A stretch of DNA of 64,000 nucleotides, taken from Phaeodactylibacter luteus. Its GTDB lineage: Bacteria; Bacteroidota; Bacteroidia; Chitinophagales; Saprospiraceae. Numbering within the stretch: position 1 is the first letter of the stretch; each line of letters starts with the position of its first letter. The position numbers were made by a program, and so were the translations under genes. The notes below the pieces were generated by a model, which saw only the letters and a program-made list of their open reading frames with translations, ran no database searches and was not told the origin of the DNA. The stretch covers positions 1 through 64,000 of the forward strand of contig NZ_VOOR01000008.1 of NCBI RefSeq assembly GCF_007993045.1. Reading direction: 5' to 3'. This document shows, piece after piece, positions 1 to 9,217 of the stretch.

Positions 1-318
1 ATTGACTTTCTGAGGAGGAAAAAAAAACAACAGGACCTCTTTGCCGATGAAGTGGACAATGCCCCTGATTTAGCAGAAGAGGAAATTTCTGATAAAATAA
101 TCCTGGAAATAGAACTGACCCAACTGCAGCAGGTATTGGAAAACATCCCAACAAGTGATCGGATGGTCCTTCTAATGAAGTACCAGGACCGGATGTCCAT
201 AAAAGAAATAGCAGAAATACTAGACAAAACGGAAAGCGCTGTGAAAATGAAAATTAAAAGGGCCAAAGCAAAAGCCCAAAAAACCCGGGAAGAAATCTTT
301 CCGGAGCAATTAGTCTAA
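1..318 (+). CDS. ECF-type RNA polymerase sigma factor, C-terminal part (cut by window edge)
   Basis: The frame is open from the first base to a TAA at 316-318, so the gene begins upstream of the window; about 105 codons are visible. The last 70 residues look like sigma-70 region 4: a helix starting LQQVLENIP, then MSIKEIAEILDKTESAVKM, a helix-turn-helix that would contact the -35 element, and a basic tail (KIKRAKAKAQK). Region 2 lies outside the window, so the subfamily cannot be assigned. A GTG at 52 could be read as a start, but the upstream codons are open and a start there would remove part of the linker. The next gene follows after 2 bases, suggesting co-transcription. Class is well supported; the regulon is unknown. 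Confidence 0.85.
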   Translation: MDFLRRKKKQQDLFADEVDNAPDLAEEEISDKIILEIELTQLQQVLENIPTSDRMVLLMKYQDRMSIKEIAEILDKTESAVKMKIKRAKAKAQKTREEIFPEQLV

Positions 319-320
319 CA

Positions 321-617
321 ATGGCACAAGAACTTAATAACTTTGAGCAGCTTTTGGAACAGCAGGCGAGAAACATCGACCCTGTTCTGCGGAAGCAGAC
401 GGAGGAAGGCTTGTTCAAAACCTTCAACTCCCTCAGACTGCTTGGGCAGCTCATTGATATGTATGTCCCCAAAATGGTGGACGTGCTGATTGCAGCTACT
501 GGAGGGGAAGAGGGGCGGCAGGAGGTAGCAGCTCAGCGTACAGTGCCTCCTAACCTGGGGCCTGATGGCCCAGCACATGGCCCTGCCACCGCAGGAGAAG
601 ACGATAACCTCCGATAG
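321..617 (+). CDS. Small hypothetical protein downstream of the sigma factor
   Basis: A 98-residue frame starts with ATG 2 bases after the sigma-factor stop. No family is recognised. The first 60 residues are amphipathic helix-like with no signal peptide or membrane segment (NNFEQLLEQQARN, then GLFKTFNSLRLLGQLIDMY). The last 30 are low-complexity and rich in Pro, Gly and Asp. The tight spacing suggests translational coupling with the sigma factor, and a small partner of unknown role is possible, but it does not look like a classical membrane anti-sigma factor. That it is a real gene rests on position and open frame only. Confidence 0.55.
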   Translation: MAQELNNFEQLLEQQARNIDPVLRKQTEEGLFKTFNSLRLLGQLIDMYVPKMVDVLIAATGGEEGRQEVAAQRTVPPNLGPDGPAHGPATAGEDDNLR

Positions 618-680
618 CTCCCAAATACTAACCTAGGCAAAAGTTATCATTCAACCAATCCTGTTTGAACCCTTGTTATC

Positions 681-1490
681 ATGGAACTTAACCTTTGGAA
701 CGTACTCGAGGAACTGTTGTCTGGTTTTGCAGCGGTCATCCCCAATCTGCTCGGTGCTTTTGCTATTCTGATCATTGGGCTCATCATCTCCAAAATCGCC
801 TCCAAGTTTGTCCGCCGCATCCTTGTCGCGGTGGGCGCAGATAAGCTTGCAGAGCGGCTCAACGAAATCGAAATGGTGCACAAAAGCAAAATCAAGCTAG
901 TGCCCAGTGCTTTCCTCTCTAAAATTGTCTACTACTTCCTGCTGTTCATCTTCATTGTAGCAGCTACGGATGTCCTCAACATGCAAGTCATTTCTACCTT
1001 GATGGGCGACATCCTGAACTATGTGCCCGTTATCATCTCGGCTATGGTGGTCCTCGTCATCGGGCTCCTGATTAGCGATTTTCTTAAAAACATAGTCAAG
1101 ACCACATGTGAGTCTTTGGCCATACCCGCCGCCGGGCTCATCGCCAATATTGTATTCTACTTTCTCTTCCTGAATGTCGCCATGATTGCGCTCTCACAGG
1201 CAAAAATAGACACGGAATTTATCCAGGACAACCTCTCTATCATTCTTGCTGGTATTGTGTTTGCATTTGCCATAGGTTATGGCTTTGCGTCTAGGAATAT
1301 CGTGGCCAACTTTCTGGCTTCCTTTTACAACAAGGGGAAAGTCAAAGTGGGGGATAGGGTAGAAATAGATGGCGTAAGCGGTAAGGTTGTGGGCATGGAC
1401 AGCTCTTCGATGACCCTACAAGCGGAGGGGAAGAAAATTTTGGTCCCGCTGAGCAAGCTCACCTCGGAGCATATTACCATAATTGGGTAG
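681..1490 (+). CDS. Small mechanosensitive ion channel family protein (MscS superfamily, conserved-TM-helix type)
   Basis: A 269-residue inner-membrane protein with about five hydrophobic segments (near residues 12-40, 74-100, 112-135, 150-175 and 190-212) followed by a short MscS beta domain. The paired helices resembling LLGAFAILIIGLIISKIASKFVRR match the repeated conserved TM helix seen in CmpX-like proteins. The segment FAIGYGFASRNIVANFLASFY is the pore-helix/beta-domain junction of MscS, and KVGDRVEIDGVSGKVVGM is the beta domain. It lacks the large C-terminal vestibule of E. coli MscS, so it is one of the short members. A role in osmotic protection is inferred from the family. It is probably expressed separately from the sigma factor (63-base gap). 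Confidence 0.85.
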   Translation: MELNLWNVLEELLSGFAAVIPNLLGAFAILIIGLIISKIASKFVRRILVAVGADKLAERLNEIEMVHKSKIKLVPSAFLSKIVYYFLLFIFIVAATDVLNMQVISTLMGDILNYVPVIISAMVVLVIGLLISDFLKNIVKTTCESLAIPAAGLIANIVFYFLFLNVAMIALSQAKIDTEFIQDNLSIILAGIVFAFAIGYGFASRNIVANFLASFYNKGKVKVGDRVEIDGVSGKVVGMDSSSMTLQAEGKKILVPLSKLTSEHITIIG

Positions 1491-1512
1491 GTGCATGGGG
1501 CATTGCCCTTTG

Positions 1513-1693
1513 GCGAAAATCAGCATATTGCTGGCGTTTAAGCCTTTTCGCCTTTGTGGTGGCGTCGGACTAGCGCTGCGAAGGGGTGTGAAGCCCGATA
1601 GGGCCGAGCGGATAGCGAGCCCCGTAGCATAGCGGCCCCTGCCGACAGGCAGGGGAAGGCCCCCAAGAAAACGGCAATCGATCGGGGCTTCGC
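1513..1693 (+). repeat. R1 dispersed element, copy A (diverged ends)
   Basis: The core (about 1567-1660) matches the other seven R1 copies: CTAGCGCTGCGAAGGGG, then GCCCGATAGGGCCGAGCG, then GCGAGCCCCGTAGCATAGCGG. The left end GCGAAAATC and right end GGGGCTTCGC are diverged forms of the terminal repeats seen in copies C, E, F and H. A flanking direct repeat is not clear here. It lies between the convergent genes for the MscS channel and the GH25 lysozyme. The remaining bases to 1832 show no gene; the frames across this stretch are shadows of the repeat. Confidence 0.75.
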
Positions 1694-1832
1694 CCTGGCC
1701 AGCTGTCAGCCTCCAATCTGAGATAGACGATTTCGCCGGCAGTGGCTGTAAGGCTCCATCTGTGGGGGAGATAGCTCTTCTCCTGTATGGGGCCATTTCG
1801 GTTTGCCGCCAGCCGATCGGGAAGTGTGCCCG

Positions 1833-2564
1833 CTAAGGAAGCTTGGAGGGGTGTGCTTGAGATAAGACCGGGCGGTATTGTATGCAAAGGCTGTCTAAGT
1901 CTTCGAGGCTGCCTCTGAAAACATTGAAATCAACTGGGCCGTCGATGCCTGACAGCTCTCCACGGTTGCCGTACTGCCAAAAATGCCAAGGCTGTTTGTC
2001 GCTCAAGCTCGGTTGGAAAGGGGCGTAGCGGGCGATCCACAAAGGGTACTCTTCAAAGTGGCCGGCCAGGTATTTGTTATAAAACTTGAGGTTGGTGTAA
2101 ATGATGGGCTTCACACCGTAATGGATTTCAGCCAGATAGAGCCAAGTCAATACGCTGCTGACCAATTGCACCCGGGTGGCCCCATCTAGCACTTCCACGT
2201 CGAGGACCGGCGGCAGGTCGCCCGGCTCAAGCTTGACGCCAGCCTGAAAGTTCATGGCTTGTTCGTGCACAGGCGTTGCCGGGCGAAAGAAATGATAAGC
2301 TCCCCGCTTGATACCAGCCTGTTTGGCCTCTTCCCAGTTGGAGCAGAAAAGGCTGTCGGTCAGTGTCATGCCTTCGGAAGCTTTGATAAAAGAAAAGTGG
2401 ATGCCAGCGGCTGCAACGGCTTCCCAGTCTATATGCCGCTGATAGTGGGATACATCAATGCCATGCACTTCAAACCCGTGCATCCGCTGTGTAGGGAGTT
2501 CACAGCCAGAGATCAGGCCGATGGCCAGCATCAATAAGCCGTATGTTATTCTTCGCAGGTGCAA
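1833..2564 (-). CDS. GH25-family lysozyme, lipoprotein
   Basis: Glycoside hydrolase family 25 (N-acetylmuramidase), 243 residues. The N-terminus has a lipoprotein signal: MHLRRITYGLLMLAIGLIS with lipobox LISGC (Cys near residue 21). The catalytic-domain motifs are GIDVSHYQ at the first strand, FSFIKASEG, GAYHFF, PPVLDVEV (carrying the Asp/Glu active-site pair) and PLWIARY, ending with WHFWQY and VDFNVF, all in the order typical of GH25. It would cleave the peptidoglycan glycan strand from the outer face of a membrane. The gene is monocistronic, convergent with the upstream MscS gene and separated from it by R1 copy A. The start is well placed because the signal peptide follows directly. Confidence 0.92.
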   Translation of the reverse strand: MHLRRITYGLLMLAIGLISGCELPTQRMHGFEVHGIDVSHYQRHIDWEAVAAAGIHFSFIKASEGMTLTDSLFCSNWEEAKQAGIKRGAYHFFRPATPVHEQAMNFQAGVKLEPGDLPPVLDVEVLDGATRVQLVSSVLTWLYLAEIHYGVKPIIYTNLKFYNKYLAGHFEEYPLWIARYAPFQPSLSDKQPWHFWQYGNRGELSGIDGPVDFNVFRGSLEDLDSLCIQYRPVLSQAHPSKLP

Positions 2565-2762
2565 TGCTAGTCGCTTTTTGTGCTTATTCCCGATAAAATT
2601 ACAAAAGGGAGCCGCTATCCAGGGCAGTAGGGAGTATTGGCGCCCAAAATTGTCAGTTATTTTCCAGCTTTCTGTTATTTAGTGCTCCTTTAGGCTTAAA
2701 CTACAGGCAACCTGCCCGGGCTAATGGCGCAGCCTTAGGCTTTAACTAAAATTATTCTGCCG

Positions 2763-3965
2763 ATGAACCTCAGACAGCTTTTTCTCCAACATGTAGCTCA
2801 GACTAGTGCTTTCCCGTTGATGCTAGAGATAGAACGTGCATCTGGCATGTATTTATACAGCCCGGATGGGAAATCTTACCTGGACCTTATCGCAGGCATT
2901 GGGGTAAGCAGCCTTGGCCATTGCCCGCCCCCGGTTGTGGAAGCGGCCAAAGCTCAAATGGACCGCTATCTGCACACTCTGGTCTACGGAGAGTTTGTCC
3001 TTGCCCCCCAGGTAAAGCTGGCCTCCCTGCTGAGCGAGCAGCTGCCTGCTCCCCTTGACAGCGTCTACTTTGTCAATTCTGGCACAGAAGCCACAGAAGG
3101 GGCGATGAAATTGGCCAAGCGCTATACCGGGCGGGCGGAGATAGTGGCCTGCAAGAAAGCTTACCATGGCAGCACACAGGGCGCAGCCAGCCTGATGTGG
3201 CCAAAGGATTTTACCCAAGCGTTCCACCCGCTATTGCCCGGCATCCGTCACATCGAGTACAATTGTGAATGGTGCCTGCAGCACATTACAGCGCAAACCG
3301 CAGCTGTCGTTGTGGAAACCGTGCAGGGAGAATGGGGCGTAAGGAAACCCCTGCCGGGGTATCTAAAACAGCTCCGGAGGAGGTGCACGGAGGTAGGCGC
3401 CTTGTTGATCTTTGACGAGATACAAGCGGGCTATGGCCGTACCGGCACCCTTTTTGCTTTCGAACAGTACGATGTGGTACCGGATATCCTGCTCTTGGCC
3501 AAAGGGATGGGCGGGGGCATGCCTATAGGGGCCTTTGTGGCAAGCAGGGACGTCATGCTGGCCCTGTCCGAAAAGCCCATTCTCGGGCATATTACCACAT
3601 TTGGCGGCCACCCGGTAAGCTGCGCAGCAGCCTTGGCGACGCTGGAAACGTTGCTGAAAGAGCATTACATAGGGGAGGTCAAAGCAAAAGAGGCTTTATT
3701 CTTGGAGCTGCTGCAACACCCGGCGATTGTGGAGGTCCGAAGTGCAGGCCTTTGGCTGGCCGTCGAGCTGCCCAGCTTCGGTTTTGTGCAGCGCGTCATC
3801 GGCCACTGCTTAGCGCAAGGCCTGATCACGGATTGGTTTTTGTTTAATGACCGCTCCTTGCGCATTGCCCCTCCCCTGATCATCACTGCAGAGCAGATAC
3901 AATGGGCTTGCGAGGTCATTTTGGATGGCATTGCAATAGCAGAGCAGGAGAGCCGGCAGGGGTGA
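2763..3965 (+). CDS. Class III (ornithine/acetylornithine-type) aminotransferase
   Basis: A 400-residue PLP-dependent fold type I enzyme. Visible signatures are VNSGTEATEGAMKLAKRY (phosphate-binding), KKAYHGSTQGA, LLIFDEIQAGYGRTG (Asp contacting the PLP pyridine N) and DILLLAKGMGGGMPIGAF with the Schiff-base Lys, followed by TFGGHPVSCAAALA. The overall pattern fits acetylornithine or 4-aminobutyrate aminotransferases, but the substrate cannot be read from sequence and no arginine or GABA genes are adjacent. It is known in Bacteroidota simply as an aspartate aminotransferase family (class III) protein. It ends 2 bases before the stop of the convergent rpoN gene, so there is no room for a separate terminator. 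Confidence 0.9.
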   Translation: MNLRQLFLQHVAQTSAFPLMLEIERASGMYLYSPDGKSYLDLIAGIGVSSLGHCPPPVVEAAKAQMDRYLHTLVYGEFVLAPQVKLASLLSEQLPAPLDSVYFVNSGTEATEGAMKLAKRYTGRAEIVACKKAYHGSTQGAASLMWPKDFTQAFHPLLPGIRHIEYNCEWCLQHITAQTAAVVVETVQGEWGVRKPLPGYLKQLRRRCTEVGALLIFDEIQAGYGRTGTLFAFEQYDVVPDILLLAKGMGGGMPIGAFVASRDVMLALSEKPILGHITTFGGHPVSCAAALATLETLLKEHYIGEVKAKEALFLELLQHPAIVEVRSAGLWLAVELPSFGFVQRVIGHCLAQGLITDWFLFNDRSLRIAPPLIITAEQIQWACEVILDGIAIAEQESRQG

Positions 3966-3967
3966 GG

Positions 3968-5467
3968 TCACAGCTCCTTCCGTAGCCGGGCCACCGGGAT
4001 GTTCAGCTGCTCGCGGTATTTGGCAACGGTGCGCCTTGCAATATTGTAGCCTTTTTCCTCAAGCGCTTTTTGCAGCTTTTGGTCCGAAAGCGGCTTCTTC
4101 TTGTTTTCCTGCCCAATCAAATCTTCAAGGATCTGTTTGACTTCGAGGGTAGAGACCTCTTCTCCGTCTTCTTTAGACAAGGATTCAGAGAAAAACTCTT
4201 TCAGCCGCTTAGTGCCAAACTCGGTTTGGACAAACTTGGAATTGGCTACCCGGGAAATGGTAGAAATATCCAGCCCCGTAATGTCAGCGATATCTTTTAA
4301 AATCATTGGCTTCAACTTGGTATTGTCGCCAGTCAGGAAAAAATCATACTGGTACTGCAGGATGGCGTACATGGTGCGGTACATCGTATCTTGCCGCTGC
4401 CGGATAGCATCGATAAACCACCGGGCGGAATCAATTTTTTGTTTGATGAACATTACAGCCTCCCTTTCCTGTTTGTTGCTCCGCCGGCCGCTAGCTTTTT
4501 GTTTGTATGCCTTGAGCATATCTTGGTACTGATCGCTTACGCAAAGGTCGGGCGCATTGCGGGAGTTGAGGCTGAGCTCCAGCTCTCCATCCCGGTTTTG
4601 GATGATAAAGTCCGGCACTACATATTGGTTGTTGCGGCTTTGCCCACTAGAATAGCCGCTTGCAGGCTTGGGGTTGAGCTTGATGACTTCTTGGATGGCC
4701 CCTTTCAGGTCTTCGGTGCTGATATCGAGCTTCCGTTCGAGCTTGTCGTAGTGTTTTTTGGTAAACTCATCAAAATGGTTGCGGATGATCTGAATGGCCA
4801 GGTCGAGGCTTTCCCGTTCTTCAAAGTCCAGGAAATCTTCCTCATCATCGAGCTCTGCCCGGATTTCCAGCTGCAGCAGGAGGCACTCTTGCAAGTCCTT
4901 GGCGCCTGTGCCCGGCGGGTCAAAGCGCTGAATCAGTTTTAGCAGTTCCCTGACTTCCTCCTCAGTGGCGAAGATGTTCTGCGCGAACATCAAGTCGTCG
5001 ATAATAGCATCGGGCTCCCGGCGAAGGTAGCCGTCGTCATCTATACTGCCGATGATCTGATGAGCGATGGCCTCTTTGCGTTCATCGTCTAATTCTAATA
5101 GGCCAACTTGTTGTTCTAAGTGCTCATGGAAAGAGCTTTCTACAGCAACTGGGACCGTTTTATCCTCTTCCTCGTTATTGTAAGTGCCAGATTGTGTTTT
5201 GTAGGTCGTGGGGTCGTCCTCAATATAATCGTTCAGATAGTCGTCGAGCTCAAATGGTTCATCTTCGTACTCTGCCCCATCATCTGCTTCGGACAGCTCG
5301 GCAAACTCGTCCCGCTCTTCACCTTCCTCCAAGGCCGGGTTGGCTTCCAGCTCTTCCTTTATGCGCTGTTCCAGGGTAGCTGTAGGGATCTGCAGCAGTT
5401 TCATGAGCTGAATCTGCTGAGGGGACAGCTTCTGTAGCATTTTTTGGCTTAGGCTCTGCTTAAGCAT
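3968..5467 (-). CDS. rpoN: RNA polymerase sigma-54 factor
   Basis: 499 residues from Met at 5467. The N-terminus (LKQSLSQKMLQKLSPQQIQLMKLLQ) is the glutamine-rich region I that binds activators and core. It is followed by an acidic stretch (EELEANPALEEGEERDE and more), the core-binding domain, the HTH (DISTISRVANSKF) and the C-terminal RpoN box ARRTVAKYRE that reads the -24 element. The frame extends 13 codons further to 5506, but family members start at MLKQSL, so the internal Met is preferred. Sigma-54 needs an AAA+ enhancer-binding activator, and none is in this window. Divergent from the aminopeptidase P gene. Confidence 0.95.
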   Translation of the reverse strand: MLKQSLSQKMLQKLSPQQIQLMKLLQIPTATLEQRIKEELEANPALEEGEERDEFAELSEADDGAEYEDEPFELDDYLNDYIEDDPTTYKTQSGTYNNEEEDKTVPVAVESSFHEHLEQQVGLLELDDERKEAIAHQIIGSIDDDGYLRREPDAIIDDLMFAQNIFATEEEVRELLKLIQRFDPPGTGAKDLQECLLLQLEIRAELDDEEDFLDFEERESLDLAIQIIRNHFDEFTKKHYDKLERKLDISTEDLKGAIQEVIKLNPKPASGYSSGQSRNNQYVVPDFIIQNRDGELELSLNSRNAPDLCVSDQYQDMLKAYKQKASGRRSNKQEREAVMFIKQKIDSARWFIDAIRQRQDTMYRTMYAILQYQYDFFLTGDNTKLKPMILKDIADITGLDISTISRVANSKFVQTEFGTKRLKEFFSESLSKEDGEEVSTLEVKQILEDLIGQENKKKPLSDQKLQKALEEKGYNIARRTVAKYREQLNIPVARLRKEL

Positions 5468-5839
5468 ATGCACGGGTTTTCGCCTTGACCTTGCGGTTGC
5501 ATTCAAACTGCAAATCGGCTGCGGCTTGTTGTTTGGCCCGGCGCTGATAGTGCCCGGGGCTAATCATTTACTGGCGTGTTCAGTTGTGTTTGTTTACAGG
5601 TGCCGGCTCAGTTGCCTTTTGGAGCAGGATCAGCAGGCTCTAAAGGTTAAAGCGAGCAGGCGGCGGCCTGGCATCGATAATGGCCAGCCTGCTGTTGCGG
5701 GCAGATGCAGGGCAAACCCTAGCGGTTTAGCCTACTACGTTAAGCAAAATGTGTATATTTTGCAAACGCTCAGCACCGTTAAGGAGCCGGGGGGATTCAA
5801 GTCCAAATATCAACGAAATTGTAATATTTATCAAAAAAT
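5468..5839. other. Divergent intergenic region between rpoN and the aminopeptidase P gene
   Basis: About 370 bases without a supported gene. An imperfect inverted repeat lies around 5655-5693 (AGCAGGC...GCCTGCT with an inner CTGGC...GCCAG). A TATATTTTG at 5754-5762 resembles the Bacteroidota -7 element and could serve the aminopeptidase gene 78 bases downstream. The short frames here have no signal peptide, no family match and no consistent codon pattern. Confidence 0.4.
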
Positions 5840-7636
5840 ATGCCAGAAAATATTTCCGCATCTAAATTGTCCCGTTTCAGGGAAGCAATGGCTGGCTTAG
5901 GCCTGCAGGCTTATATTGTGCCCAGCCAAGACCCTCACCAAAGCGAGTACGTGGCCCCGCACTGGCAAACGCGCAGCTGGCTGACAGGCTTTACCGGTTC
6001 AGCTGGCACAGCGGTTGTGACAGACAGCCACGCTGGCTTGTGGACAGACTCCCGTTATTTTTTACAGGCCGAGCAGGAGCTGACAGGCTCTGGGTTCAGC
6101 TTAGAGAAACTAAAAGTGCCGCATACGCCCGAGTACTTGAGCTGGCTGGCAGGCCATCTTCCGGCAGGTAGCCGGATTGGGGCAGACAGCCGCTTGCTTT
6201 CCCTGGGGCAAGCGAGGGCGATGCGCCGCTTCTTTGAGCCACATGGGCTGGAGCTGGCCTTTGAAGACGGGCTTGTCGATAAAATCTGGGCTGGGCGCCC
6301 TCCGCTCCCCAAGGAACCGGCCCGGCTGCTGGCAGAAGACCTGGCCGGGCAGCCTGCAAGGGAGAAACTTGATGCCATACGGCAGCAAATGGGCGGGGTA
6401 GATTACTATCTGGTTACTGCCTTGGATGAAATCGCTTGGGCGCTGAACATCCGGGGGCAGGATGTCGATTACAACCCTGTAGTGATCAGTTATCTGGTGA
6501 TCGGGCAGCGTAGCGCACACTGGTTCGTTGACCCTGGGAAAGTGGATGCCACAGTTGAGGCTGGGCTGTCCAAATCGGATGTTTCCGTACACCCTTACGA
6601 GGAGCTGGCAGGCTGGCTGTTGGAGCTTGAGGGAAAGGCAAGGGTTGGCTACGACGCTGGTGGGCTGACTGCATTTTTGTACGGGCTCCTGCCCGCTGAG
6701 CAGTGGGCTTCACTGGGCAGCCTGGTAGCCCCGCTAAAGGCTATACGCAACCCTGCCGAGCGGGCTAATCTCAAAAAGGCAATGCGAAAAGACGGCGTAG
6801 CCCTGCTCCGCCTGGCCCGCTGGCTTGAGCATACCCTGGCCGAAGGGGAAGAGGTGACAGAATTTGAGGTTGGGCAGAAGCTGACGGCATTCCGGGCAGC
6901 TCAGCCCGGGTATCAGGGCGATAGTTTTGGGGCTATCGTAGGCTATCAAGGCAATGGAGCTATTGTACATTATAGCGCGAAAGCGGAAACCGCTGCTGCC
7001 ATCCGCCCTGAAGGGGTGCTGCTCTTGGATTCTGGCGGGCAGTACCTGGAAGGTACGACGGACATCACCCGCACCTTTGCACTGGGCCCTGTCAGCGGTG
7101 AGGTCAAAGACCGGTATACAAGAGTGCTTAAAGGGTATATAGGGCTGGCGCGTGCCGTATTCCCGGAAGGGACAACCGGTGTGCAGTTGGACATCCTGGC
7201 CCGGCAACACTTATGGGCAGCTGGGCTGAACTATGGGCATGGCACCGGGCATGGGGTCGGGCACTTTCTCAACGTACACGAAGGCCCGCAGAGCATTACG
7301 CCAAACCCGCGCAGCCCCAAGGGGCAGCAGCCTATTCAAGAAGGGATGCTGCAGTCTAACGAGCCGGGGTATTACGAGCCCGGCGCATTTGGTATCCGGA
7401 TCGAAAATCTAGAGCTTTGTGTCCTCCGGCAAGAGGGCAGCCACGGCCGTTTTTTGGGCTTTGAGCCCCAAACCCTTTTCCCCATAGCTACTGATCTGGT
7501 GGACAGAGAAATGTTGGCACCGGAAGAAGTAGCCTGGCTCAACGAATATCACGCCCGGGTGTTTCAGGAGTTAGCCCCTTTGCTCAATGAAGAAGAACAA
7601 CATTGGCTGAAACTGGCCTGTAGGCCTCTGGCCTAA
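5840..7636 (+). CDS. Aminopeptidase P family (Xaa-Pro aminopeptidase, M24B)
   Basis: 598 residues, the long three-domain form. Two creatinase-like N-terminal domains (start motif AYIVPSQDPHQSEYVAPHW; WTDSRYFLQAEQEL) precede a pita-bread catalytic domain from about residue 310. Metal ligands are visible: LLLDSGGQYLEGTTDITRT (two Asp), GHGTGHGVGHFLNVHEGP (His), then NEPGYYEPGAFGIRIENL (two Glu). It would remove an N-terminal residue preceding proline, using two divalent metal ions, in the cytoplasm since no signal peptide is seen. The gene is followed after 23 bases by rlmN and may be co-transcribed with it. Confidence 0.93.
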   Translation: MPENISASKLSRFREAMAGLGLQAYIVPSQDPHQSEYVAPHWQTRSWLTGFTGSAGTAVVTDSHAGLWTDSRYFLQAEQELTGSGFSLEKLKVPHTPEYLSWLAGHLPAGSRIGADSRLLSLGQARAMRRFFEPHGLELAFEDGLVDKIWAGRPPLPKEPARLLAEDLAGQPAREKLDAIRQQMGGVDYYLVTALDEIAWALNIRGQDVDYNPVVISYLVIGQRSAHWFVDPGKVDATVEAGLSKSDVSVHPYEELAGWLLELEGKARVGYDAGGLTAFLYGLLPAEQWASLGSLVAPLKAIRNPAERANLKKAMRKDGVALLRLARWLEHTLAEGEEVTEFEVGQKLTAFRAAQPGYQGDSFGAIVGYQGNGAIVHYSAKAETAAAIRPEGVLLLDSGGQYLEGTTDITRTFALGPVSGEVKDRYTRVLKGYIGLARAVFPEGTTGVQLDILARQHLWAAGLNYGHGTGHGVGHFLNVHEGPQSITPNPRSPKGQQPIQEGMLQSNEPGYYEPGAFGIRIENLELCVLRQEGSHGRFLGFEPQTLFPIATDLVDREMLAPEEVAWLNEYHARVFQELAPLLNEEEQHWLKLACRPLA

Positions 7637-7659
7637 ACCCGGGCACAACCAACCAGGAT

Positions 7660-8709
7660 ATGAGTGCAACAACAGATAAGGCGGATATACGCAAAATGAG
7701 CCTCAGCGATGTAGAGGCTGCTGTCCTTGCTATGGGCGAAAAGAAATTCCGCGCTAAGCAGGTGTACGAGTGGCTCTGGAAAAAAGGGGCTCGCTCTTTT
7801 TCAGAAATGACCAACCTCTCCAAGCCATTCCGGGAAGAGCTGGAAAAGCACTACGCGATCCATGCTATTGCAACAGATCAGGTACAACGGAGCCTGGACG
7901 GCACCATCAAGTCGCGTTTCCGCCTTCACGATGGGCACTTGATCGAATCGGTCCTTATCCCTGTGCCGGCTGATAACCGTTATACGGTATGTGTGTCTTC
8001 TCAAGTAGGCTGCAGCCTGAGCTGTACCTTTTGTGCTACCGGCCGGATGAAGCGCCTGCGCAACCTCGATGCCGCTGAAATTTACGATCAGGTTGTCATG
8101 GTCAATGCACAGTGCGAGGAGGCCTTCGGGCATCCCCTCACCAATATTGTCTATATGGGCATGGGCGAGCCCCTTCTGGCTTACAAAAACGTCTTAGAGA
8201 GCATTGATCGGATCACCTCGGCGGATGGGCTCAATATGTCGCCCCGGCGGATAACGGTGAGCACTGCGGGCATTGCGAGAATGATCAAAAAACTGGCCGA
8301 TGACGCGGTAAAGGTCAACCTGGCCCTCTCCCTGCATGCTGCTGACGATGTGAAGCGGAATGAGATTATGCCGATCAATGAGCAGAACAACTTGGATACC
8401 CTGATGGAGGCGCTAAAGTATTACTACGAACAGACGCGCAACCGCATCAGCTATGAGTACATCGCTTTTCAGGACTTCAACGATTCTATTGACGATGCCC
8501 GGCTCCTGGCCCGGCTGTGCAAGCCCTTTCCTGTAAGGGTCAATATCATTGAGTACAACCCCATTGATGGGGCGCCTTTCCGTAAGGCTACAGAGCACCG
8601 CATCGACGACTTTGCCCGCTACCTGAGAGAACAGGGGGTGATGGTGACCGTAAGGCGTAGCCGGGGGAAAGATATTGATGCAGCCTGCGGGCAACTGGCC
8701 AATAAGTAG
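7660..8709 (+). CDS. rlmN: 23S rRNA (adenine-C2)-methyltransferase / tRNA A37 C2-methyltransferase
   Basis: A 349-residue radical-SAM methylase. The cluster motif is SCTFCATG with the preceding Cys (GCSLSC), giving the CxxxCxxC that binds the 4Fe-4S cluster. Further RlmN features are VYMGMGEPLL, TVSTAGIARMI, LALSLHAADD, EYIAFQDFNDS and, near the C-terminus, RRSRGKDIDAACGQLA, whose Cys forms the methyl-carrier pair with the Cys in the middle of the protein. It methylates A2503 of 23S rRNA and, in E. coli, A37 of some tRNAs. Family assignment rests on these motifs and length. DUF2237 follows after 12 bases, suggesting an operon. Confidence 0.95.
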   Translation: MSATTDKADIRKMSLSDVEAAVLAMGEKKFRAKQVYEWLWKKGARSFSEMTNLSKPFREELEKHYAIHAIATDQVQRSLDGTIKSRFRLHDGHLIESVLIPVPADNRYTVCVSSQVGCSLSCTFCATGRMKRLRNLDAAEIYDQVVMVNAQCEEAFGHPLTNIVYMGMGEPLLAYKNVLESIDRITSADGLNMSPRRITVSTAGIARMIKKLADDAVKVNLALSLHAADDVKRNEIMPINEQNNLDTLMEALKYYYEQTRNRISYEYIAFQDFNDSIDDARLLARLCKPFPVRVNIIEYNPIDGAPFRKATEHRIDDFARYLREQGVMVTVRRSRGKDIDAACGQLANK

Positions 8710-8721
8710 AAAACGGGAGTT

Positions 8722-9099
8722 ATGAGCAATCAGCCGCTTAATGTTCTTGGTGAGCCGCTACAGCTGTGCTGCAGCAACCCTATGACTGGCTTTTTCAGAG
8801 ATGGCAGCTGCCGGACGGGCCCTGAGGATTTGGGCACGCATGTGGTGTGCGCACGCATGACAGCAGCTTTCCTAGAGTTTACACGGTCGAGGGGCAACGA
8901 TTTGAGCACGCCTCGGCCAGAATATCAGTTTCCTGGCCTTAAGCCCGGCGATCGGTGGTGCCTGTGCGCCCTGCGGTGGCGGGAAGCCTGTGAGGCAGGG
9001 TTTGCTCCACCTGTAGAGCTCGGTGCCACTCATGCCAAGGCGCTTGAATGGGTCAGCCTTGAGCTGTTGCGCGCCCACGCTGTCGATAAGCTCAATTAG
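8722..9099 (+). CDS. DUF2237 family protein
   Basis: A 125-residue small cytoplasmic protein matching the DUF2237 pattern: NVLGEPLQLCCSNPMTGFFRDG near the start, DLGTHVVCARMT, GNDLSTPRPEYQFPGLKPGDRWCLCA, and an ending with GATHAKALE. Several conserved Cys (residues 17, 18, 30, 43 and 76 onward) suggest metal or redox sensitivity, but the family function is unknown. The start ATG sits 12 bases after the rlmN stop. The reading is unambiguous because the whole length matches the family. Confidence 0.88.
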   Translation: MSNQPLNVLGEPLQLCCSNPMTGFFRDGSCRTGPEDLGTHVVCARMTAAFLEFTRSRGNDLSTPRPEYQFPGLKPGDRWCLCALRWREACEAGFAPPVELGATHAKALEWVSLELLRAHAVDKLN

Positions 9100-9155
9100 T
9101 CACTGTCCACCCTATCCCTTTTACTGCAGGGTTTCCGGGCAGGCAAAATATTTGA

Positions 9156-9163
9156 TACTTTTG
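9156..9163 (+). promoter_or_regulatory. Predicted Bacteroidota -7 element (TACTTTTG)
   Basis: An exact match to TAnnTTTG, 55 bases upstream of the 472-residue protein gene at 9218. A clear TTG -33 element is not seen at 19-21 bases upstream (a TTT is present). Confidence 0.5.
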
Positions 9164-9217
9164 AATGCCCGTTGCCAGGGAAAGCGGGCAAGGGGCTTAT
9201 AAAAACATACACTGCTC